NCBI RefSeq assembly: GCF_025506355.1
Contig: NZ_JANZYP010000040.1
Span: 24,907 to 88,906 of the forward strand
Source: Sphaerisporangium corydalis
GTDB taxonomy: Bacteria; Actinomycetota; Actinomycetes; Streptosporangiales; Streptosporangiaceae
Reading direction: 5' to 3'
DNA: 64,000 nucleotides
How positions within the stretch are numbered: the stretch's first letter is position 1; each line of letters opens with the position of its first letter. Below are positions 10,053 through 18,079 of the stretch, piece after piece. The notes under the pieces were generated by a model that saw only the letters and a list, made by a program, of their open reading frames with translations, was not told the origin of the DNA and searched no databases. The translations under genes were made by a program, and so were the position numbers.

Positions 10053-11414
10053 TCAGACGGCCGCTTGCTGGATCCGGCGCTCCAGCAGCACCGCGCCGGG
10101 AACACCGCGCCGCCGGTAAACGGCAACGGTAGGCCGGATTGACGCCAGCGCCGACCTGCTTCGCGCCGAAGCCATCCCCTCGGCCAGATCCAGCGCCTGG
10201 CTCCAGGCCGATATCGCCTCATCGGCACGCGCCTGCACAGCGAGACAGTCTCCCAGGTCCATATGGGTGAGCAGATGGACACGGGGAAAGGCAACCGGAT
10301 CCCAGGACACGAAGGCCGCCCGGTGCCGCGCCTCCGTGCCGGAGTGGTCCCCGATTTCTGTCAGGGTTCTGGCAGTGTGGGAGTCCACGAGGCCCGGGGC
10401 GGGTCCCATCAGCAGTGAGTACGTCGGCTGTGGCCCGCCGTCTCGGCCGAGGGCGTCTTCGGCGGCCAACAGCGCGTGTGCGGCCCGAGGCTTCTCTCCG
10501 AGGGCTGCCAGGGCCCTGGCGTGCGTAATGTGGAGGAGCGCGTGCGTCGCGCCGTCCACGTAGCCTTCGGCTCGCGTCAGCGCCCCCCGGACAAGGTCGA
10601 GGCTGTGGCGGTGCTGCTTCAAACCGATCGCCTGGTGTGCCACGGCGCGCATCATCCACGCGGCATGCGCATGCGGGTCCGCCTCCACCGCGAGTTGGAA
10701 ACCGAGCAGGTAATAGCGCTGCGCCGCACCCTCCTGGCCGAGATCGTGATGCTTCCAACCCAACAGCCACGACAATTCCGCAGCAGCACCGAATGCCTCG
10801 CGCCGGGTCTTCTCAGTGGCAAAGCGGCCAGACAGCAGCGGGGCCGCGGTGTCCACGAGATAGACGGCGACCGTGGACAAGCCGTGCCCCCCACCGAGCA
10901 CCTCATCGGCCGCGCCGAAGGCCGTGGTGATCCGACGAACTACTGCGACCTCCTCCGCTCCGACCCGCGCTTGTCCGGTGCGTGCCCGCAGCAGTCGGGC
11001 CACCGGCTCGTGGTCGTACTCCAATGGCATCATGACACCGGCGGCCGTATATGCAGCGGCAGCCAGGAAGCTGTGGTGCTCCACATCCGCAGAGCCGAGA
11101 AGGGCCGCCGTCTCGATGGGCTGTGTGCCGACCAGTTCAGGTCCCACGCCGGCGCCAAGCCCGAGCTGTGTTGGCGTCACCGGTCTACCTGCCCGCCTCG
11201 ACAGCGCTTCGGCCAGGTAGACGGCGGTCCTCTCACCGGGCTCAACGCCTGCGACCCAGTGCGCTATGGCTGACTTGTTGGTCCGCAGCACCTCACCATT
11301 CTCCGCCGCGATGCGCCTCACGGCACCTGCCACACCGTCATAGCTCATGCCACACACGACGATCATCTCTCGCAGACGATCGTTGGGGAGGCGCTCATCA
11401 CGTGCCCTCGGCAT
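10053..11414 (-). CDS. XRE-like/TPR transcriptional regulator
   Basis: 453 residues. The first 70 or so residues form a helix-turn-helix-like region with NDRLREMIVVCGMSYDGVAG and TNKSAIAHWVAGVEPGERT, where the last helix would contact DNA. The rest is helical with TPR-style repeats rich in Ala/Leu, as in Streptomyces-type regulators of development and secondary metabolism. No enzyme motif is visible. It starts at ATG 11412-11414, divergent from the ATPase-kinase fusion gene, with 120 bases between the two starts. A small palindrome TGGTTAAACCA lies at 11427-11437, just upstream of its own start, and could be an autoregulatory site. GC is lower than in the flanking operons. Confidence 0.75.
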   Translation of the reverse strand: MPRARDERLPNDRLREMIVVCGMSYDGVAGAVRRIAAENGEVLRTNKSAIAHWVAGVEPGERTAVYLAEALSRRAGRPVTPTQLGLGAGVGPELVGTQPIETAALLGSADVEHHSFLAAAAYTAAGVMMPLEYDHEPVARLLRARTGQARVGAEEVAVVRRITTAFGAADEVLGGGHGLSTVAVYLVDTAAPLLSGRFATEKTRREAFGAAAELSWLLGWKHHDLGQEGAAQRYYLLGFQLAVEADPHAHAAWMMRAVAHQAIGLKQHRHSLDLVRGALTRAEGYVDGATHALLHITHARALAALGEKPRAAHALLAAEDALGRDGGPQPTYSLLMGPAPGLVDSHTARTLTEIGDHSGTEARHRAAFVSWDPVAFPRVHLLTHMDLGDCLAVQARADEAISAWSQALDLAEGMASARSRSALASIRPTVAVYRRRGVPGAVLLERRIQQAAV

Positions 11415-11426
11415 CGGAACCCCAGC

Positions 11427-11437
11427 TGGTTAAACCA
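11427..11437. promoter_or_regulatory. Small palindrome between divergent genes
   Basis: TGGTT-A-AACCA, five-base arms around one base, 13 bases upstream of the regulator's ATG in an AT-richer stretch. It could be the regulator's own operator. The evidence is position and symmetry only. Confidence 0.3.
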
Positions 11438-11534
11438 AATAAACGCTCTGCGCCATCTCAGACCGTAGCCGCCCGGCAGCTATCCGTCATTCACTTGCAC
11501 CGAACTCAATCGCCGCACACCGTTGAAGGCTCAC

Positions 11535-12521
11535 ATGACGACGACATCCCCCGCTGTGCACTCCTCACCAACTGGCCGGCGCACCTTTGCCGAGACCATG
11601 CCTTGCGAGCCGGAAAGCGCCCGCAAAGCCCGGGTCCTCCTCTCCATGGCACTGTCCGCATGGGAGCTGGACGAACTCATCGACGCCGGCGAGCTCGTCG
11701 TCTCCGAGTTCGTCGGCAACGCTGCCAGGCACACTCGCTGCCGTCTCATCCGGGTCACCATCACCCGCCTTGCCGCCGACTTGGTACGCGTCGCCGTCAC
11801 CGACAGGTCCGTGAGGAGGCCCACACCGCGCACCGCGAGTGTGGACGACGAGGGCGGCCGCGGTCTGGCCATCGTCGCCGCCCTTGCCGAGACCACGGGC
11901 ACCGACACCTTCACCTGGGGCAAAAGGATCTGGGCTCAGTTGCGTGCTCCTGCCGCAGCGCAGCCATGCGGCAATCCGTTGCCGACCTTGCTCGTGGTGA
12001 GTGGGCCTCCTGGCTCGGGCAAGACGACGCTGGCCCGTCAGATCGCGAAGGAGATCGCTTGCCCAGCGATCATCCGTGATGAGATCAAACAGGGGATGGT
12101 ACTGACCGCTTCCGACTTCGATGCCGAGATTGACGACCCCCTCAACCTGCCGGCCCTTGCTGTCTTCTTCGAGGTCCTGAACGTCCTGGCGCGCGCGGGT
12201 GTCACGGTCGTGGCCGAAGCAGCCTTCCAGGACCGGTTGTGGCGGCCGAACCTGGAGCCCCTCACCGGCCTGGCGCAGATCCGTGTCATCCGGTGCTCTG
12301 TCGACGCCGCACTCGCCCATGACCGCATAGCCCACCGGGTCGCGCACGGCGAACATCGGGAAGCTCATGCCGACCATGAACTGCTGAGAATGATCGCTGC
12401 GGGCGAATACAACATGGATGAATTCGGCTGGATCAGCATGGATCTGCCAACGTTGACCGTCGATACCAGTGAGGGCACCAGCCCACCGCTGCCCGATATC
12501 GTCTCTTTCGCCACCGCCTGA
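11535..12521 (+). CDS. Fusion of anti-sigma-type GHKL ATPase and P-loop kinase
   Basis: 328 residues in two modules. Residues 20-135 are an RsbW/SpoIIAB-type HATPase: the N-box helix ELVVSEFVGNAARHT and the G-box DEGGRGLAIVAALAE are both present. From about residue 150 a second nucleotide fold starts with Walker A GPPGSGKTTLAR and IIRDEIKQGM, resembling AAA_33/zeta-toxin-like small kinases, and continues with VVAEAAFQ and an Arg-rich lid (DRIAHRVAHG). The first module would bind or phosphorylate a partner protein; the second may phosphorylate a small molecule. Start: ATG 11535 has GAAGG upstream; TTG 11523 is in frame. It is divergent from the TPR regulator. GC falls to about 57 percent in places. 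Confidence 0.8.
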   Translation: MTTTSPAVHSSPTGRRTFAETMPCEPESARKARVLLSMALSAWELDELIDAGELVVSEFVGNAARHTRCRLIRVTITRLAADLVRVAVTDRSVRRPTPRTASVDDEGGRGLAIVAALAETTGTDTFTWGKRIWAQLRAPAAAQPCGNPLPTLLVVSGPPGSGKTTLARQIAKEIACPAIIRDEIKQGMVLTASDFDAEIDDPLNLPALAVFFEVLNVLARAGVTVVAEAAFQDRLWRPNLEPLTGLAQIRVIRCSVDAALAHDRIAHRVAHGEHREAHADHELLRMIAAGEYNMDEFGWISMDLPTLTVDTSEGTSPPLPDIVSFATA

Positions 12522-12592
12522 CCAAAAGTCGCTCGCTTGGAGTCGTGCTGGGACTCGGACGGCTCGGCGGTGGCCGCCGAATCGGCCCTAGG

Positions 12593-13519
12593 TCACAGGC
12601 GGGGTGGCACCGGCACTCTGGTCAGGTCCTCGGCGATCACGATCTCTCCGGGGAACCAGTGGGCGGCCTGTGCGCGGAAGGCCTCGGGGTCGGGGTAGCG
12701 CTGGGAGAAGTGGGTCAGGACCAGTCGCCGGACGCCGCACTCCCTCGCCACCCGGCCCGCCTCCCCCGCGGTCAGGTGCCCGTGCTCGTGCGCCAGGCGG
12801 GCGTCCTCGTCCAGGAACGTCGACTCGATCACCAGCAGGTCGGCGCCGTCGGCCAGGGCGAACACCGCGTCGCAGAGCCGCGTGTCCATGACGAAGGCGA
12901 AGCGCTGGCCGGGCCGGTGCTCGCTGACCTCTTCCAGCGTGACCGTGCGGCCCCGGGCCCGGACGACGCCCTCCCGTTGCAGCCGGCCGACGCGCGGCCC
13001 GGCGACCCCCCGGTCCCTGAGCCGGTCCGCCGACATCCGCCGCCCGTCCGGCTCGACCAGCCGGTACCCGTACGCCGGCACCGAGTGGTCCAGCGGGCGG
13101 GCCTCGATGCGGCCGAAACGCCCCCTGGCGATCACGCCGCCGCCGTCCGCCACCGGCTCGGGCGCCAGGGTCGCGGCCTCGTGGAACGCGCTGGCGTGCC
13201 GCAGCCGGTCGAAGTACTCGGCGCCCGAGGCGGGGAAGTGCGCGCGCACCGGGTGCCGCACCCGGTCCAGGGACATCCGCTGGATCACCCCGGGCAGGCC
13301 GAGGCAGTGGTCGCCGTGGAAGTGGGTGATCAGGATCCGGTGCACGTCGGTGACGGCGACCCCGGCGTGGATCATCTGCCGCTGGGTGCCCTCCCCGGGG
13401 TCGAACAGCAGGCCCTCACCGTCCCACCGCAGCAGGTAGCCGTTGTGGTTGCGGTGCCTGGTGGGCGTCTGGCTGCCGGTGCCCAGGACGACGAGTTCGC
13501 GCGGCGACACCTGCGCCAC
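12593..13519 (-). CDS. rnz: Ribonuclease Z
   Basis: 308 residues, the normal length of the short form. It is a metallo-beta-lactamase fold with the zinc motif [13 protein letters not shown], the N-terminal [23 protein letters not shown], an FVMDTR strand and THFSQRY near the C-terminus. It cleaves the 3' trailer of tRNA precursors. Here the tRNA-fMet encodes its own CCA. Start GTG 13519 is preferred because it gives the usual short N-terminus before the first strand; GTG 13510 is also possible. It lies 14 bases behind the hydrolase gene and is the last gene of the five-gene minus-strand run. Confidence 0.95.
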   Translation of the reverse strand: MAQVSPRELVVLGTGSQTPTRHRNHNGYLLRWDGEGLLFDPGEGTQRQMIHAGVAVTDVHRILITHFHGDHCLGLPGVIQRMSLDRVRHPVRAHFPASGAEYFDRLRHASAFHEAATLAPEPVADGGGVIARGRFGRIEARPLDHSVPAYGYRLVEPDGRRMSADRLRDRGVAGPRVGRLQREGVVRARGRTVTLEEVSEHRPGQRFAFVMDTRLCDAVFALADGADLLVIESTFLDEDARLAHEHGHLTAGEAGRVARECGVRRLVLTHFSQRYPDPEAFRAQAAHWFPGEIVIAEDLTRVPVPPRL

Positions 13520-13533
13520 GATAGCCGCCGCCC

Positions 13534-14421
13534 CTAGAGGTGCTCCCCGAGGAACCGGGCGGTCTCCTCGACGGCCCGCGAGACGTGCGGCTCGGTGTCG
13601 TACAGGTCGATGTGCAGCCGGGCGTCCAGCCAGACGATGCGCTTGGGCTCGTCCATGCGCTTGTACGCCTCCTCGGCCCCCTCGGGGGAGCAGAAACGGT
13701 CCACGACGCCGTGGACGACCAGGCCGGGCTTGGGCGACAGGAAGTCGGCGCCCATCATGTTGTCCATGGTGATCAGCTCGCGGATGGACGCCCGGGTCAC
13801 CTCGTTGGCCCACCCCGGCGACGCCGACCGCTCGGTCCCGTAGTACGCGTACGGCTCGTCGCCGCCCATCGCGGCCTCGCCCTCGGCGGCCACCGCCGGG
13901 AGGTAGTCCACCGCTTCGCCGCGGTCCTGCCCTTCGAGTACGTCGGTGAGGCCGGTCAGCGCCTGCTGGTAGCCCTCGTCCGACATGCCGGACCGCATGG
14001 CGTACGGGTTGTTGTACGCCCCGGCGATGCCGACGAAGGCCTTCACCCGGGGGTCGAACGCGGCGAAGCGCAGGGCGTACCCGCCGCCGAGGCAGATGCC
14101 CACGGCGCCGATCCGCCCGGGGTCCACCGAGGGCAGGCCGCGCAGGTACGACACGGCGGCCCGCAGGTCGGCGAGCTTGCCCTGCGGGTCCTCGTGGCGC
14201 CTGGGCGTGCCGCCGGACTCGCCGAAGTTGCGGTGGTCGAACGCCAGCGTCACATACCCCGCCTCGGCGAGCCGCGCCGCGTACAGGCCGGTGACCTGTT
14301 CCTTCACGCCGGTGAACGGCCCGGTGAACACCAGCGCGGGATGGGGGCCCTCCCCCTGCGGCACCCTGAGGTCGCCGACGAGCGTGAGGCCGTCGGCGGT
14401 GAACTCCACTCGATCACTCAT
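13534..14421 (-). CDS. Alpha/beta hydrolase, dienelactone-hydrolase-like
   Basis: 295 residues. The nucleophile elbow reads GICLGGGYA, so the nucleophile is a cysteine in a G-x-C-x-G-G setting as in dienelactone hydrolases, not serine. The Asp is in [12 protein letters not shown] and the His in [14 protein letters not shown]. The oxyanion region is [11 protein letters not shown]. Substrate unknown; similar proteins act on peptides, esters or lactones. Start ATG 14421. It sits between the S9 peptidase (stop 29 bases upstream) and rnz in the operon-like run. Confidence 0.85.
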   Translation of the reverse strand: MSDRVEFTADGLTLVGDLRVPQGEGPHPALVFTGPFTGVKEQVTGLYAARLAEAGYVTLAFDHRNFGESGGTPRRHEDPQGKLADLRAAVSYLRGLPSVDPGRIGAVGICLGGGYALRFAAFDPRVKAFVGIAGAYNNPYAMRSGMSDEGYQQALTGLTDVLEGQDRGEAVDYLPAVAAEGEAAMGGDEPYAYYGTERSASPGWANEVTRASIRELITMDNMMGADFLSPKPGLVVHGVVDRFCSPEGAEEAYKRMDEPKRIVWLDARLHIDLYDTEPHVSRAVEETARFLGEHL

Positions 14422-14450
14422 GCCGCGAGTCAACCGCACCCGCCGGGCGG

Positions 14451-16295
14451 CTATTCCTCGAACCACCGGCCCAGCCAGTCGATGACGGCCTCCACGAAGG
14501 TGACCCGGTTGGCCGTGCGCACGGTCTCGTGGCCCTCGTCGTCGAACAGCAGGTAGCGGCAGGGGACGCCGCGCGCGGTGGCGGTGGCCACGACCTGCTC
14601 GGCCTCGTACACGGGCACGTTGGTGTCCTGGGCGCCGTGGACGACGAGCAGGGGTGCGGTGAGGCGGTCGAAGGAGTGCAGGGGCGACAGGGCGCGCAGC
14701 AGCTCGCGGTCGGCCACCGGGTCGCCGTACTCGGTGACGGCCGCGGCGGCGATCCACGGCTCGGTGCGGGCGTAGAACGTGGCGAAGTCGGCCATGCCGC
14801 ACACGTCGACCCCGGCGGCGAACAGCTCGGGGTAGGTGACCAGGGCGGCGAGGGTGAGGTAGCCGCCGTACGAGCGGCCCATGCAGGCGATCTTGGCCGG
14901 GTCGGCGACGCCGGTGCGCACGACGTGGTCGACGCAGTCCGCGACGTCGTCGATGGCGTGGAAGCGCAGCGCGTGGTTGTCGGCGTCCAGGAACGCGCGG
15001 CCGAACCCCGAGGAGCCGCGGACGTTCGGCGCCAGCACGCTGATCCCGGCCGCGACGAGCCGCTGGAAGAGCGGGTTGAACGTCGGCCGTTCCTGGCTCT
15101 CGGGCCCGCCGTGCAGGTAGATCGCGCACGGCGCCTTCGGGCCCGCGCGGTACAGCCAGCCGGTCAGCTCCAGCCCGTCCCTGGCCTCGAAGCGGACCAG
15201 CTCGGCATCGAGGCCGTCGGTGAGGGGGTCGTCGCCGGCGACCCGCCGGTAGTCGCCGGTCGCGAGGTCGCACAGCATGACGTACGAGGGGGTGTCGGGG
15301 CCCTCCCCCGCCATGACGGCCAGTGTGCCGTCCAGGGACAGCCGCGCGGAGCTGATCACCTCGGCCGGCGGGGGCGGCAGCGGCCGGGTGACGCCCTCGA
15401 CCAGGTCGGCGACCTCCAGCTCCGACCGGCCGGCGACGTTCCAGACCAGCAGGGCCACGGTGCCGTCGACGCTCACCGAGAAGCGGTCGAGCTCGGCGTC
15501 GGCGCGTTCGGCGATCACCTGGGGGGCGCCGCCCATCGGCATGGCGATCAGGGCCATGCGGTCGCGGCCGGCGTTGGAGCGGATGTAGGCCACCTCGCCG
15601 TCCGGGGACAGCGTGCCGAGGTCGGTGGTCGGCGGCAGCAGGGGGCGCTCGGCGCCGAACGGCAGGTCGGCGACCGACATCTCGCGCATGCCGCGCGGCC
15701 CGTGGCGCAGCAGCACCCGGCGGTGGTCGCGGCTCACCGCGCTCGGCCACATCAGCGGCCCGACGGCGATGGTGTCACGGTGCCCGAGGCCCGCGTCGAT
15801 CAGGACCGCCTCGGTCGAGCCGGTCCCGGCCAGCTCGGCGACCAGGAGCGTCGACCCCTGGCCGGTCCACCGGACGAACACGGCGGAGCCGCGCGCGGGG
15901 GTGTCGGTCGGGCCGGCGAGCAGGCGGCGGTCGGTGCCGTCGGGCCGTACGGCCCACACCTGCGTGTGCTCTCCGCCGCCCGGCGAGATCATGACGGCCA
16001 GCCACTGGCCGTCGGGCGACCAGAGCACGTTGCCGACCGGCTCGGGGCCGGTGTCGATCACCCGGGCGAGCGGCGGGTGTGCCGGGGGCGCGCCGAAGCC
16101 GCCCTCCAGCAGCGGCTCGGCTCCCGCGAGCTCGGGCAGGGGCTGGACCCAGGCGCGCGGCGAACCGTCGCGGTCGCTGACGAAGGCGATGGCCTTGTTG
16201 TCAGGTGACAGGGCGGGGAACCGGCAGGTCCACGAGACGTCGACGGTCAGACTCCTTGTGCTTGCAGCCACAACTCCAGGAGCCCAAGTTGCCAC
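14451..16295 (-). CDS. S9 (prolyl oligopeptidase-type) serine peptidase
   Basis: Up to 614 residues. An N-terminal beta-propeller with WD40-like/PD40 blades (SPDNKAIAFVSDRDG, SPDGQWLAVMIS, SPDGEVAYIRS, SLDGTLAVMAG) is followed by a C-terminal alpha/beta-hydrolase domain. The catalytic Ser is in MGRSYGGYLT, the Asp in VVHGAQDTNVP and the His in DDEGHETVRT. No signal peptide is seen, so it is probably a cytoplasmic oligopeptidase. The start is uncertain: GTG 16295 overlaps the end of the amidotransferase gene by 49 bases, and no nearer start has a good ribosome site although AAGGAG occurs around 16253. Overlap with the amidotransferase implies co-expression. Confidence 0.85.
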   Translation of the reverse strand: MATWAPGVVAASTRSLTVDVSWTCRFPALSPDNKAIAFVSDRDGSPRAWVQPLPELAGAEPLLEGGFGAPPAHPPLARVIDTGPEPVGNVLWSPDGQWLAVMISPGGGEHTQVWAVRPDGTDRRLLAGPTDTPARGSAVFVRWTGQGSTLLVAELAGTGSTEAVLIDAGLGHRDTIAVGPLMWPSAVSRDHRRVLLRHGPRGMREMSVADLPFGAERPLLPPTTDLGTLSPDGEVAYIRSNAGRDRMALIAMPMGGAPQVIAERADAELDRFSVSVDGTVALLVWNVAGRSELEVADLVEGVTRPLPPPPAEVISSARLSLDGTLAVMAGEGPDTPSYVMLCDLATGDYRRVAGDDPLTDGLDAELVRFEARDGLELTGWLYRAGPKAPCAIYLHGGPESQERPTFNPLFQRLVAAGISVLAPNVRGSSGFGRAFLDADNHALRFHAIDDVADCVDHVVRTGVADPAKIACMGRSYGGYLTLAALVTYPELFAAGVDVCGMADFATFYARTEPWIAAAAVTEYGDPVADRELLRALSPLHSFDRLTAPLLVVHGAQDTNVPVYEAEQVVATATARGVPCRYLLFDDEGHETVRTANRVTFVEAVIDWLGRWFEE

Positions 16296-18079
16296 AACGC
16301 GTTGGCTCCCAGTGTGGTTCTGTGGTCATCCGGCGCGGCCAGCAGTTTATCCACCATCTCGGGCCTGAACAGGCCCCGCGAGCGCGCGGCCGGTGCGGTC
16401 AGGCCGTCGCGGACCATTTCCAGGAACGGCCCGTGGATGTGGCGGATCGCCGGGACGGGGAAGTAGCCCTTGGGCCGGTCGATGACCGCGTCGGGCACCA
16501 GCCCCCGTGCGGCGGCCTTCAGCACCCCCTTGCCTCCGGAGGCGAGCTTGAGCTCGGGCGGGCACATGGCGGCCAGCTCGACCAGGTCGTGGTCCAGGAA
16601 CGGGGTGCGCGCCTCCAGGCCGAACGCCATGGTCATGTTGTCGACCCGCTTGACCGGGTCGTCGACCAGCATGACGTTGGTGTCCAGCCGCAGCACGGCG
16701 TCGAGCGCGGTGTCGGCCCCGGGCATCGCGAGGTGCTCGCGGACGAACGCCTGGCTGACGTCCTCGCCGGCCAGGTAGCCGGGCGTGAGGATCTCGGCCT
16801 GGTCCTGGTGGGTGCGGTCGAAGAAGACCTTGGCGTAGGCGTCGGCGGCGTCCCCGCGCGGAACGTTCTCCAGGGGGGGATACCAGTCGTAGCCGGCGAA
16901 GACCTCGTCGGCGCCCTGCCCGGACTGGACCACCTTGATCTGCTTGGACACCTCCTCCGACAGCAGGTGGAAGGCCACGCAGTCGTGGCTGACCATGGGC
17001 TCGCTCATGGCCGCGACGGCGTCGTGCAAGGAGGGCAGCAGCCGCTGGTCGTCGACCATGATGCGGTGGTGGTCGGTGCCGAAGCGCCGGGCGATCAGGT
17101 CGGAGTAGGCGAACTCGTCGCCCGACTCGCCGCCGGCCGCGTGGAACCCGACGCTGAAGGTCGCGAGGTCGCGCTGGCCCTCCTCGGCCAGCAGGGCGAC
17201 GATCAGGCTGGAGTCCAGGCCGCCGGAGAGCAGCACACCGACGGGCACGTCCGCGACGGTGCGACGGCGCACGGCCACCCGCAGCGCGTCCAGGACGGCC
17301 TCGCGCCACTCGTCCGGCCCCATCTCGCCGCCGCCGGGCCGCAGCGTGTCCAGCCGGAGCTGACCCGGCCGGAGCGCTCCGGGGTCGCTCGGGCGGGTGT
17401 ACGGGGGGTCCCAGTAGCGCTCGTCGCGGGTTGTGCCGTCGGGCTCGATCGTGCGCACCGTGGCGGGCGGCAGCTTCTCCACGCCGGTCAGGATCGTCCG
17501 GGGCGAGGGCACCACCGAGTGGAAGGTCATGTAGTGGTGCAGTGCGACGCGGTCGATGTCGGTGCGCACTCCCCCGCCGGCCAGCAGGGCGGGCAGGGTG
17601 GAGGCGAACCGGAGCCGCGCGGCGTCCCGGGTGACGTAGAGCGGCTTGATGCCGAGCCGGTCGCGGCCGAGCACGAGCCGGCCGGTGTCCCGTTCGGCGA
17701 CGGCGAAGGCGAACATGCCCTTGAAGTGGTCCACGCAGCGGTGTCCCCAGTGGCGGTAAGCCTTCAGCAGCACCTCGGTGTCGGAGGTGGAGAAGAACCG
17801 GTGGCCCTCGGCCACCAGGACCTCGCGCAGCTCGCGGTAGTTGTACAGGCAGCCGTTGAACACCCCGGCCAGGCCGGCCTCGGCGTCGACCATGGGCTGT
17901 GACCCGCGCTCGGACAGGTCGATGATCTTCAGTCGGCGGTGGCCGAGCGCGACCGGCCCGAGCGACCACAGGCCGGTCCCGTCGGGCCCGCGCGCGGCCA
18001 TGGAGGCCGTCATGCGCTCGACGGCGGCCACGTCGGCCGTACGGCCGTCGAAGCGGATCTCACCGGTGAGGCCGCACAT
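16247..18079 (-). CDS. AsnB-like glutamine amidotransferase, NAGGN-type
   Basis: 610 residues. Cys2 (MCGLTGEI) is the glutaminase nucleophile after Met removal. The class II GATase domain continues with RRLKIIDLSERGSQPM and FNGCLYNYRELR; the synthetase domain has the PP-loop LLSGGLDSS and VVQSGQGADEVFAGYDWY. The wording of these motifs fits the N-acetylglutaminylglutamine amidotransferase family (TIGR03104) better than plain asparagine synthetase; this is from memory of the family, not from a search. It would amidate the carboxylate of a small peptide with glutamine nitrogen and ATP. Its ATG shares one base with the TGA of the upstream ligase (TGATG), so the two are translationally coupled. 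Confidence 0.85.
   Translation of the reverse strand: MCGLTGEIRFDGRTADVAAVERMTASMAARGPDGTGLWSLGPVALGHRRLKIIDLSERGSQPMVDAEAGLAGVFNGCLYNYRELREVLVAEGHRFFSTSDTEVLLKAYRHWGHRCVDHFKGMFAFAVAERDTGRLVLGRDRLGIKPLYVTRDAARLRFASTLPALLAGGGVRTDIDRVALHHYMTFHSVVPSPRTILTGVEKLPPATVRTIEPDGTTRDERYWDPPYTRPSDPGALRPGQLRLDTLRPGGGEMGPDEWREAVLDALRVAVRRRTVADVPVGVLLSGGLDSSLIVALLAEEGQRDLATFSVGFHAAGGESGDEFAYSDLIARRFGTDHHRIMVDDQRLLPSLHDAVAAMSEPMVSHDCVAFHLLSEEVSKQIKVVQSGQGADEVFAGYDWYPPLENVPRGDAADAYAKVFFDRTHQDQAEILTPGYLAGEDVSQAFVREHLAMPGADTALDAVLRLDTNVMLVDDPVKRVDNMTMAFGLEARTPFLDHDLVELAAMCPPELKLASGGKGVLKAAARGLVPDAVIDRPKGYFPVPAIRHIHGPFLEMVRDGLTAPAARSRGLFRPEMVDKLLAAPDDHRTTLGANALWQLGLLELWLQAQGV

Noticed and set aside
9308..12592. 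tRNA-fMet as integration site of a genomic island
   Set aside because: No integrase or excisionase, and no second copy of the tRNA 3' end at the far side of the low-GC patch.
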